In this document: positions 41,609 through 50,147 of the stretch, in pieces | Numbering within the stretch: position 1 is the first letter of the stretch | How the letters are laid out: each line of letters starts with the position of its first letter | Source of the DNA: Bdellovibrio bacteriovorus | GTDB taxonomy: Bacteria; Bdellovibrionota; Bdellovibrionia; Bdellovibrionales; Bdellovibrionaceae | Assembly: GCF_001592735.1 (NCBI RefSeq) | Contig: NZ_LUKE01000001.1 | Location: 1,275,018-1,339,017 of the forward strand | Direction: 5' to 3' | Length of the DNA stretch: 64,000 nt | Notes under the pieces: model-generated | Told to the model about the DNA's origin: nothing | Seen by the model: the letters and a program-made list of their open reading frames with translations, nothing else | Databases searched by the model: none | Program-made: the position numbers and the translations under genes

Positions 41609-44014
41609 ATGAGTTTTGACGATAAAGTCCTAGAAATCCCACAGACCCTTCCCATGCTACCTGTGAGAGACATCGTTGTATTTCCCTACATGATAATTCC
41701 ACTATTTGTAGGTCGCGATGCTTCAATCCGTTCCGTAGAAGAAGCTCTATCAAAGAATCGTTTGATCTTCTTGGCTTCTCAAAAAGACATCACCGAAGAA
41801 AATCCAAATCCGGACAACATCTACACAGTAGGAACTGTGGCGATGATCATGAGAATGAGAAAGCTGTCTGACGGTCGCGTAAAAATCCTTATCCAAGGTG
41901 TCGCAAAAGGCCGCGTGAAAAACTTCACGAAAACTTCTCCTTCTTTTGAAGTCGCAGTTGAAAAGATCGAAGAAACTCCAGTTCAAAAAACTGTTGTTGA
42001 AAATGAAGCTTTGATCAGAACAGCCAAAGAACATATTGAAAGAATCATTGCGCTTGGTCGCCCTCTATCTCCAGACATCTTATTAGTTCTTGATGATGTC
42101 TCTGATCCAGGTCGCATCGCTGATTTGATTGCTTCAAACCTTGGTATCAAAGTTCAAGACGCACAAAAAGTTCTTGAAACTTCTGACGCCACAGAAAGAC
42201 TGAAACTAGTAAATGAAATTTTGGCTGCAGAACTTGAAGTGATGCAGACTCAAAGCAAAACACGTCCTGGCGGTAAAGAGGACATGTCTAAAACTCAACG
42301 TGAGTACTTCTTGCGTGAGCAAATGAAGGCTATAAAAAATGAGCTTGGTGAAGGCGACTCTAAATCTGAAGAGATGGACGAACTTCGTGAAAAGCTTATC
42401 AACGCCGGCATGCCACCGCATGTAGAAACTGAGGCGTTGAAACAGTTGGGTCGTTTGGAGCGCATGCATCCAGATGCTTCTGAAGCAACAATGGTTCGCA
42501 CATACCTAGACTGGATGGCGGATCTTCCTTGGAATAAGAAATCTGAAGATCATATCGATCTTAAACGTTCAAAAGAAATTTTGGATGAAGATCATTATGA
42601 GCTAGAAAAAGCTAAAGACCGTATCATGGAATTCTTAGCGGTTCGTAAGCTGAAGCCAAACCTTAAAGGCCCTATCCTTTGCTTTGGTGGTCCTCCAGGA
42701 GTAGGTAAAACATCTCTTGGTAAATCTATCGCTCGCGCGATGGGTCGCGAATACTTCCGTATCGCCTTGGGCGGCGTGAAGGATGAAGCAGAGATTCGTG
42801 GTCACAGAAGAACTTATGTTGGTGCGATGCCGGGTAAAATTATCCAAGCTATGCGCCAAGCTAAAACCAACAATCCAGTAATCGTACTAGATGAAGTGGA
42901 TAAGTTAGGTTCAGACTTCCGTGGCGATCCATCAGCAGCAATGCTTGAGGTTCTAGATCCAGAACAAAACTCCACTTTCCGTGATAACTATTTGAATGTC
43001 GATTTCGATCTTTCAAATGTGTTGTTCATTGCAACTGCCAACGTGTTGGAAAATATTCCACCCGCATTGCGTGACCGTATGGAAATCTTGAACATTCCTG
43101 GTTACACAGAGAATGACAAGTTATTGATCACGAAAAAACATTTGATCCGCAGACAAATTGAAGCCAACGGTATTACTGATGAAAACATCAAGTTTACTGA
43201 CGAAGGTATTAAATACCTTATCGCTGGCTACACTCGTGAAGCGGGTCTTCGCAACCTTGAGCGTGAAGTCGGTTCCGTTTGCCGTAAAGTAGCCAAAATG
43301 GTGGTTATGGAAGAGGCGAAGTTCGTCGAAATCAACGCTCAAACAGTTCCAGAGTTGTTAGGTCCTCCGCGTTTCCAACGTGATGACAAATTCGAAGACT
43401 CTCAAGTGGGTGTCGTTCAAGGTCTTGCTTGGACTCAAGCTGGTGGTGAAGTTCTCACTATCGAGGCTTTGAAAATGAAAGGTAAAGGTCACTTGGCTTT
43501 AACAGGTCAATTGGGTGACGTGATGAAAGAATCTGCACACGCCGCGATGTCATATGCTCGCGCTCATCAAGAAGAATTGGGCATTCCTGAAGACTTCTTT
43601 GAGAAGTATGATGTGCACGTTCACTTGCCAGCAGGTGCAATCCCTAAAGATGGCCCGTCAGCAGGTATCACGTTAACAACCGCATTGGTAAGTCTGATGA
43701 CTGGTACGCCAGTACGTCATGACATCGCGATGACGGGTGAGGTGACGTTGCAAGGTCGTGTTCTTCCTGTCGGTGGTATCCGCGAGAAGTGCTTAGCGGC
43801 TTTGAACCTTGGAATCACAAACATCATTATCCCGATGGCTTGCAAAAAGGATATTGCTGATATTCCAAAAGTATTTAAAGACAAAATCAATTTCATCTTC
43901 GCTGAAAACTTAGATGAAGTATTTGCGGTGGCTTTCGATAAAACGGCTAAGGGCGATAAAAAGTCTGCACCGAAAACAGGGACACCGAAAAAGAGCAAAG
44001 GTCTTGCAGCGTAG
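41609..44014 (+). CDS. lon: ATP-dependent protease Lon
   Basis: 801 residues, LonA type. N-domain (LPMLPVRDIVVFPYMIIPLFVGR), AAA+ Walker A GGPPGVGKTSLGKS, Walker B PVIVLDEVDKLG, and the peptidase Ser in PKDGPSAGITLTTA with its Lys partner further on (GIREKCLAAL). The tail is Lys/Ser-rich. GGAGGAG precedes the ATG. Degrades misfolded and regulatory proteins. Followed by a strong terminator. Confidence 0.97.
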   Translation: MSFDDKVLEIPQTLPMLPVRDIVVFPYMIIPLFVGRDASIRSVEEALSKNRLIFLASQKDITEENPNPDNIYTVGTVAMIMRMRKLSDGRVKILIQGVAKGRVKNFTKTSPSFEVAVEKIEETPVQKTVVENEALIRTAKEHIERIIALGRPLSPDILLVLDDVSDPGRIADLIASNLGIKVQDAQKVLETSDATERLKLVNEILAAELEVMQTQSKTRPGGKEDMSKTQREYFLREQMKAIKNELGEGDSKSEEMDELREKLINAGMPPHVETEALKQLGRLERMHPDASEATMVRTYLDWMADLPWNKKSEDHIDLKRSKEILDEDHYELEKAKDRIMEFLAVRKLKPNLKGPILCFGGPPGVGKTSLGKSIARAMGREYFRIALGGVKDEAEIRGHRRTYVGAMPGKIIQAMRQAKTNNPVIVLDEVDKLGSDFRGDPSAAMLEVLDPEQNSTFRDNYLNVDFDLSNVLFIATANVLENIPPALRDRMEILNIPGYTENDKLLITKKHLIRRQIEANGITDENIKFTDEGIKYLIAGYTREAGLRNLEREVGSVCRKVAKMVVMEEAKFVEINAQTVPELLGPPRFQRDDKFEDSQVGVVQGLAWTQAGGEVLTIEALKMKGKGHLALTGQLGDVMKESAHAAMSYARAHQEELGIPEDFFEKYDVHVHLPAGAIPKDGPSAGITLTTALVSLMTGTPVRHDIAMTGEVTLQGRVLPVGGIREKCLAALNLGITNIIIPMACKKDIADIPKVFKDKINFIFAENLDEVFAVAFDKTAKGDKKSAPKTGTPKKSKGLAA

Positions 44015-44052
44015 TTAACCCTCGCTAAAAGAACATTGCCCCTCCCGAAACT

Positions 44053-44085
44053 AAAAAGGACCGGTCTTCCGGTCCTTTTTTTTTC
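44053..44085 (+). terminator. Strong terminator after lon
   Basis: AAAAGGACCGG and CCGGTCCTTTT form a perfect stem with a TCTT loop and nine T. Confidence 0.92.
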
Positions 44086-44209
44086 GTCAAAGCCAAATAA
44101 AAGGATTTGGGCCCCTCTAAGACGTGAATTTTTTGGACTGTTCTCTTTGGCGAACGCCCGAATTCTCTATTGTGTTGACCCCCCATAGAGACCGCTACTA
44201 AGAAACGTT

Positions 44210-45022
44210 ATGATTTTTCAGCACACCGAATACCGCGTCTTTCTTAAGGATGTCCTTGAACTTCGCGCCAAGGAAAATCCCCATCATTCATTGAGGTCTT
44301 TCGCGGCCAAGTTGAATATCTCAACTTCTTTTTTGTCAGAAGTGCTCAATTCCAAAAAGTCCTTATCCGTCGAGCTGGCTTTTAAGATCGCGGTGAAGTT
44401 GGGCCTGACGGACTTGGAAACTCAATATCTGTGCTTGCTGGTACAGATGGAAAACGAACAAGATCCAGAGTTCCGCGCAGAATGCCTGAAAAGATTAAAT
44501 GCTTTGAATCCTCATCGCGTGCATTACGACTTATCTGTGGATATCTTTAAGACCATCAGCGAATGGCATCATATCGCGATATTAGAAATGACCCATTTGC
44601 CAAATTTTTCAATGGATGCCGGTTTCATCGCCGACAAGCTGGGTATTTCAAAAGTCGAAGCCGAGCTTTCTATGAAACGACTTTTGCGCCTGAAGCTGGC
44701 GGAAAACACAGATCAGGGCTGGAAAAAAGCCCATACATATATCCTAAGTGAATCCAAAATTCCTCACTCAGCCTTACAACAGTTTCACCGACAGTACTTG
44801 GAAAAAGCCTCTCAGTGTTTTGCGGCCTATGACACCAAAGAGCGCGTGAACTCCACAGATGTCCTGGCTATGGATTCCAAATTTATTCCCGAAGCCGATC
44901 GCTTGGCGAGAGAGTTTTCATTGGCCGTGATGCGCTTGGCAGAGAAGTCAAAAACCAAAGACCGCGTTTATGCCTTGAGCCTTCATATGTATCCGGTAAC
45001 GCAATGGGGAGGACAAAAGTGA
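44210..45022 (+). CDS. TIGR02147/DUF4423 family HTH protein
   Basis: 270 residues. An N-terminal HTH (HHSLRSFAAKLNISTSFLSEVLNSKK, read in parts) precedes a domain with SAEWHHIAILEM-like (SEWHHIAILEM) and two winged-helix-like repeats (LGISKVEAELSMKRLLRLKLA). This is the TIGR02147/DUF4423 pattern that is expanded in Bdellovibrio-like genomes and Fibrobacter. Biochemical role unknown; regulator by fold. The ATG lacks a strong ribosome site and a TTGACC box lies 30 bp upstream, so the message could be leaderless or nearly so. It overlaps its exported partner by one base. Confidence 0.85.
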   Translation: MIFQHTEYRVFLKDVLELRAKENPHHSLRSFAAKLNISTSFLSEVLNSKKSLSVELAFKIAVKLGLTDLETQYLCLLVQMENEQDPEFRAECLKRLNALNPHRVHYDLSVDIFKTISEWHHIAILEMTHLPNFSMDAGFIADKLGISKVEAELSMKRLLRLKLAENTDQGWKKAHTYILSESKIPHSALQQFHRQYLEKASQCFAAYDTKERVNSTDVLAMDSKFIPEADRLAREFSLAVMRLAEKSKTKDRVYALSLHMYPVTQWGGQK

Positions 45023-46248
45023 TGAGATTTTTACGAGCGTTTTTAAGCAGCATCGTCGTTTTATCCTTATCCTGGTCCTGGGCCTCTGGCACCAGCGTGC
45101 GCGGCGGCGGTGACGACGTTGGGCTGGAATTCCAGTCGGCATTTATGTTTGCGTTGCAGGATATTCGCTTAAATCATCAGGATCTTTACAGCCAGATCGC
45201 CCCTTCCGGTGTGTATCAAGTCGCTCTGCAAACCAAAATTTTCGTCTTTGACGGGCCCTTATTTTTAGATGACACCACCCAAGATCAAAATGTTGTGGCC
45301 CTCAATGATCCCAGCAATTACAGTATCGCTCTCAGCCGCCCTCGTTGGGAACAGATCTTGGATAAAAATGTTCAAAGAGGCGTGGCTCTTCATGAGGTCT
45401 TAAGCCTGGTGGGATTAGAGGGCAGCGGACGATATCCCTACTCCGCCACCTATTTAAACATCCTTCGAGCTCAAGAAAAAATGCCCGGAGTTCAATCTTG
45501 GGCCGCGTTCGACATAGGATCTGACGGACCTAGAAAAATTGACTGCGTTATGGTCACCGCCAAGGTCAGTGAAAATCACACGCTGCAAGGTGCTTCGCGA
45601 GATTTTGGTATTCAGTTGAAGTGTGGCGGAAATTTCGTTTCGGTCAATCATCTGAAATACAACAAGCTCACGGCAAAACTGGTTCGTGAGGCCCTGGATA
45701 CCGGCGCCCTGTGGTCGTATGAAGTGACCAGTATCAAGTTCGGAGCTATCTTGAAAATTAACGGTGTGGATGTGAACTTTACCGACGAGAGCTCTGTTCC
45801 TAACTATGTTTTACCGGGGAAAAAATATTTAAACCCAGGACAAAACATTCGGATTTCGGGATCTGCCATCACGGATTTATTAGTCACACATCTTGAGACT
45901 CTGTCTGCGGTGGGCTATCTTTTTGCGGCCGACAAGCTCCATAGCGCATTGCTGATCGGTGGTGAAAGTGGACAAGGTCTTCTGCACTACTCTAGTGGGG
46001 GAAAGGGATATAACATCACCCTGAGCGGAAATTTAGCCTTGACCGTGATGAGCTCCCTACGCAAAGCCGGAATTCCTTTTACAGATTTCATTCGTGAGCG
46101 CCCAGGACAAACCGATCACATCTCTCGATTGTCTCTTCAAAGATCTTATCGAGAAATCGGCGACATCTGCGAATCTATTTTTAATGTTGAAAGCGGATTG
46201 TCCACTCACACTTGTTATTTGGAAGTGGACACTCTTAGCTTTCTTTAG
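45022..46248 (+). CDS. Exported protein paired with TIGR02147 regulator
   Basis: 408 residues with a signal peptide (AFLSSIVVLSLSWSWASG). ATG 45022 shares its A with the stop of the upstream gene (TGATG), and GGGAGG lies 9 nt upstream. Residues about 130-150 contain RGVALHEVLSLVGLEG, an HE pair in a helix context that looks like a partial metallopeptidase motif but without the second His. The rest has no known domain. Coupled to a TIGR02147 gene, as exported partners often are in these bacteria. Unknown function. Confidence 0.72.
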   Translation: MRFLRAFLSSIVVLSLSWSWASGTSVRGGGDDVGLEFQSAFMFALQDIRLNHQDLYSQIAPSGVYQVALQTKIFVFDGPLFLDDTTQDQNVVALNDPSNYSIALSRPRWEQILDKNVQRGVALHEVLSLVGLEGSGRYPYSATYLNILRAQEKMPGVQSWAAFDIGSDGPRKIDCVMVTAKVSENHTLQGASRDFGIQLKCGGNFVSVNHLKYNKLTAKLVREALDTGALWSYEVTSIKFGAILKINGVDVNFTDESSVPNYVLPGKKYLNPGQNIRISGSAITDLLVTHLETLSAVGYLFAADKLHSALLIGGESGQGLLHYSSGGKGYNITLSGNLALTVMSSLRKAGIPFTDFIRERPGQTDHISRLSLQRSYREIGDICESIFNVESGLSTHTCYLEVDTLSFL

Positions 46249-48320
46249 AATCCGTAGCTAGCCGCTGGATATTTTTCCGGAAATTGCCGTTCATTTGTGG
46301 TGGACATGGATGCCGGCATGGTTTGTTTGATAGCGTCTGGGTCTAGCCAGTAAATTTGCCCACCCATCGTACTTGTCGCATCGATGGACAGATCATGAAT
46401 GTAGTGCATCCGTACAGTGCCGGATGTGGGCTGAACCCCTTCAAGCCAGTCGATATCCAAATAGATCGCGTCGTTTGTCACGGGTGCCGAAATCTTTCTG
46501 ATCACCCCAAAAGAAGTTGGGGGCAAAGATCCCTGCAATACAATCGCTCCTTCCCATGCCGCCGACACCCATCGCTCCGCTTCGGGTGAACTAAGGGGAA
46601 TGATCAGACGATTTCCACTCCACGTGGCATCAGTGCCCAAGACCGCCCGCGGTTCGGGGTTGCCGGATCCCACGGCGAAGATCGCGGTATCCGTCCGCGT
46701 GATGTTGGTACCAACAATCTCAATTTTCTGCGTCGACCATGGTCCTCGAACGTAAAGCGGCACTGTGATATAGTTTTCATTCGTGGCATCCATAACAGAA
46801 TTCTGAATTCGCAGCTGACGGGGCATTAGCGACATTGTCGCTGACTGAGAATTGCGCAGGAAAAGAAAATCAGTAGAAGTATATTCCAACATGGCCTCTT
46901 GGAATTGACTGGAGTCTACAATGAACATGCCGACTTGTTTGTCTCCTTCGGATGATCCCAAGACCGAGTTCACCAGACGTCCGTGACGGAGGTTGCTGGG
47001 CACCAAATGAGGCATCACGCAGTTGTTGAGTTCTGCATCAAGGACGCCTTCCATTTGCACCATTTCTCCCTGTATCTCAGTGCCGTCCGGGTTGGCGACG
47101 AATTCAAGATCATGCCATGTGGAACGCAAGACCAAACGATTTTGTCGAGGGTTGACTCCACCCACTCCGCCCCGATCCAGGGCGACGATCCGAGCTTTAC
47201 CTAATGAATTGGGATCATTTACTTCCAAGGCGTCGTCGCGATGGATATGACGAATTTTTCGATCCAAGGTGACCACGGATCCGACCACACTCACCACTTT
47301 GACATATTCAAAGTACCGGTTGTTCGGCGGAAATCCATACATCTGTTGGTCATAAGAGATCACCATATGATAACGACCGGGCTTGATGTGAGTTCCATCG
47401 CCGGGATTTTTCAAAATAATCTGATTGGAACCGACCGTCGTGGTTTGGATCTTATAGGCATAAGCACGGGGATTTTCATAGTTCGCTTCATCAGTCGCAT
47501 TATAGTTGTAACCCCAGCTTTGGCCGACACGAATAATGGTGCCTTGCAGACTGTTCCATCCAGTCGTGCCAGTTCCTTGCAACTGCGGACGAGATAAAGA
47601 TGGATCATCCACCGGATTTGTTTGCACCGTCAGATATTGAATTCCCCAAGGCCAACGATTATTTGCATACTGATAAAGCGTATTGCGCCGGAACTGAATC
47701 GTGGCGCGCAAGTTGCCGTCACCCGCTGCCTCTTGGTCGGCAATAATGGTGTTGTGAATGTTCATAAGAACTGTTGAATAATCCGAGCCCGTCGGCGAAC
47801 CAAATCGGGCGCTGTCATCGACGTTATAAGTTTTATGCAGGATCTGAGTGCCCGTGCGATTGGCGGTGACACCTTCAAGAACGTGGACTTTGACTATATA
47901 TTGAGAACTCTTGCTAATGACTTTTCGGTTGGTGACAGTCACTACGAACGAATAATCTCCCGGTGAAAGGGGGCTAGAAAGACTCATCATTCCAGTTTCC
48001 GCATCCACCGTGAGGCCCGTGGGGGCGCCGGTAAGGGTGTATGAATAGCTATAGCCGAATTCATCACCCCCCCATGCTTCAAGATATCCGATGCGACCTT
48101 TTTCCAAGCTGGAAACGGTAAAACTGCTTTCAGCCAGCCACTGTGCGCTTCCCGGAACCGGAGGCAGAAGAGTCAATTCACTTTCTCCATCATCACCAAC
48201 ACTAGGAGCACTCAGAGATGGCGAATCCGAATCGTTCGTGATCTGACCTCCTAAAAAGAAAAGGGAAGAATTACATCCAGCAAGCACAAGCATGAAGATA
48301 CAAGAAAATACCAGTCTCAT
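46245..48320 (-). CDS. Surface lipoprotein with Ig-like and beta-helix regions
   Basis: 691 residues. Lipoprotein signal LVFSCIFMLVLAGC. Residues 70-145 look like a putative Ig (He_PIG) domain (YTLTGAPTGLTVDAETGMMSLSSPL, read in parts). The rest is beta-rich with right-handed beta-helix character: short repeats of hydrophobic-Asn turns (LNNCVMPHLVPSNLRHGRLVNSVLG). GGAGGATCTC precedes the ATG. It is convergent with the TIGR02147 partner, sharing 4 bp. An adhesin or carbohydrate-binding surface protein is inference. Confidence 0.65.
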   Translation of the reverse strand: MRLVFSCIFMLVLAGCNSSLFFLGGQITNDSDSPSLSAPSVGDDGESELTLLPPVPGSAQWLAESSFTVSSLEKGRIGYLEAWGGDEFGYSYSYTLTGAPTGLTVDAETGMMSLSSPLSPGDYSFVVTVTNRKVISKSSQYIVKVHVLEGVTANRTGTQILHKTYNVDDSARFGSPTGSDYSTVLMNIHNTIIADQEAAGDGNLRATIQFRRNTLYQYANNRWPWGIQYLTVQTNPVDDPSLSRPQLQGTGTTGWNSLQGTIIRVGQSWGYNYNATDEANYENPRAYAYKIQTTTVGSNQIILKNPGDGTHIKPGRYHMVISYDQQMYGFPPNNRYFEYVKVVSVVGSVVTLDRKIRHIHRDDALEVNDPNSLGKARIVALDRGGVGGVNPRQNRLVLRSTWHDLEFVANPDGTEIQGEMVQMEGVLDAELNNCVMPHLVPSNLRHGRLVNSVLGSSEGDKQVGMFIVDSSQFQEAMLEYTSTDFLFLRNSQSATMSLMPRQLRIQNSVMDATNENYITVPLYVRGPWSTQKIEIVGTNITRTDTAIFAVGSGNPEPRAVLGTDATWSGNRLIIPLSSPEAERWVSAAWEGAIVLQGSLPPTSFGVIRKISAPVTNDAIYLDIDWLEGVQPTSGTVRMHYIHDLSIDATSTMGGQIYWLDPDAIKQTMPASMSTTNERQFPEKYPAASYGF

Positions 48321-48524
48321 GAGATCCTCCGAAAAAATGAGTATTTTTATTCATTTATATTTTCGGGATCTTCCGCGATGTGAAAAGACAAATTTTCTTA
48401 TAAGGATGCAGAGAAATTTTTATTTTAGACCAATCCGACCCATTGAAAGACTAAAATGGCGCTCAGATGTAAATAAGAAGGAGAACAGCGAAACTGCGTT
48501 GTTCGCCTCAGAGAACGAGAATTT

Positions 48525-48556
48525 AAATCAGCCCGACCTAAAGAGCGGGCTGATTT
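48525..48556 (-). terminator. Terminator after L,D-transpeptidase
   Basis: AAATCAGCCCG / CGGGCTGATTT, an 11 bp perfect stem with a 10-base loop, 15 bp beyond the minus-strand stop, with T/A-rich flanks. Confidence 0.82.
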
Positions 48557-48570
48557 ACATTTTCACACGT

Positions 48571-49212
48571 TTATTCGTAGATAGAAATCCACACGTTTGA
48601 AATACCATATTGGCGAACCAAGCGGTTGAAAGTGTATCCATTATCTGGGTGAACGCGAACGCAACCGTGAGAAGCGCGCGTGCCTAAACGTTTGATGTTA
48701 CCAGTTGTTGTTCCATGAATCGCAAAACCACCGTTATAGAAAACAGCGTAAGGCATATTGCCTAAACCTTTGTAGTCACCTTCTGGGTATTTCGTTGAAG
48801 TGTAGCGATCATAGATACGACCATTTGGACGACCTTCAAAGTTCGGAGTTCCGCGACCAGCGATACCTGTTGAAACCAACCAAGTGTCAATTTGACGACC
48901 GTTTTGATAAAGGTAAGCCTTTTGAACTGCTTTATTTACGCGGATGTAAATGGGGCAAGTCATCTGACGGCAAGGTGCGCCCCACGTTGTTACGATATCT
49001 TCAATGAACGCAGGCTTTCCTGTTTCTTGTTCGTACTGAAGATCCATCTGATCAAGTTTTTGTTCGATGTTTGGATCAAATGGGTCCAACTCATCCATTG
49101 CATTGGATGTTGCGGGAGCGGGGATTACAGTTGCCGGCGTCACTTCTTGAGCCTGTGCAAATGTCGCCAAAGATGAAACTAATAATAGAGCTGAAATTAG
49201 GCGAGTGATCAT
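48571..49212 (-). CDS. L,D-transpeptidase (YkuD family)
   Basis: 213 residues with a signal peptide (LISALLLVSSLATFAQAQ). YkuD catalytic motif: FAIHGTTTG then RASHGCVRVHP, with the nucleophilic Cys. AGGAGG lies 8 nt before ATG 49212; the frame extends 27 codons further without a signal. These enzymes form 3-3 crosslinks or attach proteins or D-amino acids to peptidoglycan. In Bdellovibrio, L,D-transpeptidases have been linked to remodelling of prey wall (known in general); assignment of this one is inference. Confidence 0.93.
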   Translation of the reverse strand: MITRLISALLLVSSLATFAQAQEVTPATVIPAPATSNAMDELDPFDPNIEQKLDQMDLQYEQETGKPAFIEDIVTTWGAPCRQMTCPIYIRVNKAVQKAYLYQNGRQIDTWLVSTGIAGRGTPNFEGRPNGRIYDRYTSTKYPEGDYKGLGNMPYAVFYNGGFAIHGTTTGNIKRLGTRASHGCVRVHPDNGYTFNRLVRQYGISNVWISIYE

Positions 49213-49368
49213 TCTTATAACCTCCTGGTCATTTAAATAACGCGTTGAAACGCGCAATGGAGGCTTGATAATCAGGATGTGCTGAATAGGCAATCAATCA
49301 ATGAACAGGTGCGGCGCATTACATCGATGACATAATGCGTCCGTCTGTATTTTTACCGATGTTCGCGA

Positions 49369-49863
49369 TTATTGTTTGAAGCCTTTAAGTCTTTCGTTCT
49401 CAGATTCAAGAACACGGACCAGTGTTTTGAGGTCCGAAACTTCGTCTTTCAGCTGAAAGATCTGCTCTTCTTTTTCCTGAAGAATTTGGGTGTAAGCTTT
49501 TTTGAGTTCATTCAAAAGCTTGTTCGCGGCAGTAAGGATGGGCTCATCCTTATTTATCTTTGCCGTTTTTTCTTGCAGGTCCTGAGCCCGATTCGCTTCT
49601 TTCATGGCATCCGTTCCTTGATGAGCACCCACCGCCGTATTCACTCCGCCTTCGGCGGAGTAGTTTCGGTCGCTTTCTTGGGAGGGGCGATGTACACGTT
49701 GATGGGTACCCATCGGTTCATCCATGATGAAGTACTTGCCGTCTTCGAAGCGGAACTTAATGTCGTCGGCTTTGATTCGGCGACGAAGTGTGCTCACACT
49801 AATCTTATGTTTAGTGGAGTACTCCGTTAGCGGTAGCCATGAATCAGAGTTTTCAACGATCAT
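49369..49863 (-). CDS. HTH (excisionase-like) protein with C-terminal coiled coil
   Basis: 164 residues. N-terminal 45 residues form a helix-turn-helix with a wing (WLPLTEYSTKHKISVSTLRRRIKADDIKF...GKYFI, read in parts), like the MerR/Xis DNA-binding fold. A hydrophilic linker then leads to a leucine-zipper-like coiled coil (about 105-160: LLNELKKAYTQILQEKEEQIFQLKDEVSDL, in parts). No partner recombinase nearby, so probably a regulator. Has its own promoter. An 8 bp palindrome (ACTCCGCC-TTC-GGCGGAGT) lies inside the coding region near 49652. Confidence 0.75.
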   Translation of the reverse strand: MIVENSDSWLPLTEYSTKHKISVSTLRRRIKADDIKFRFEDGKYFIMDEPMGTHQRVHRPSQESDRNYSAEGGVNTAVGAHQGTDAMKEANRAQDLQEKTAKINKDEPILTAANKLLNELKKAYTQILQEKEEQIFQLKDEVSDLKTLVRVLESENERLKGFKQ

Positions 49864-49921
49864 TAAATCCCCTCTTCAAACAGTTCTGGTGAGGTGGTCA
49901 CCCTAACCGTTTGCATAACCA

Positions 49922-49949
49922 ACACTATCACAGGACTTCGGTCTGTCAA
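49922..49949 (-). promoter_or_regulatory. Sigma70-like promoter for HTH/coiled-coil gene
   Basis: On the minus strand TTGACA (49949-49944), a 16 bp spacer, TAGTGT (49927-49922). Leader about 50 nt. The spacer contains a UUCG-type hairpin (ACAGGAC-TTCG-GTCTGT on the plus strand, one bulge) that may bind a regulator. Confidence 0.6.
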
Positions 49950-50147
49950 ATTTTGTGTGACTACTTAAAACAAAAAATTTGAATTTCAGGACCTTCATCT
50001 GGCTATTCACCATGTTATTCACACTGGTCACGGCTTTTGAGCAGGACCTTCGCCTTGAGTATGCACACTTTTGTCGCAACTTTCTTCACGCCTACCAAAG
50101 AACTCTTTGCGCCAAGACTGCGGACACTAGATACTTGGTGAAGGCAT

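Noticed and set aside
45022-46248. True HExxH metalloprotease
   Set aside because: Only HE is present (HEVLS); the second zinc His is missing, so I do not call it a peptidase.
48292-48600. Plus-strand open frame of 102 codons between the beta-helix lipoprotein and L,D-transpeptidase
   Set aside because: It overlaps the L,D-transpeptidase 3' end, runs through its terminator, begins inside the lipoprotein gene, and has no recognisable protein features.
49369-49863. HTH protein as an excisionase of a mobile element
   Set aside because: No recombinase, attachment site or phage gene is nearby, so a chromosomal regulator is the simpler reading.
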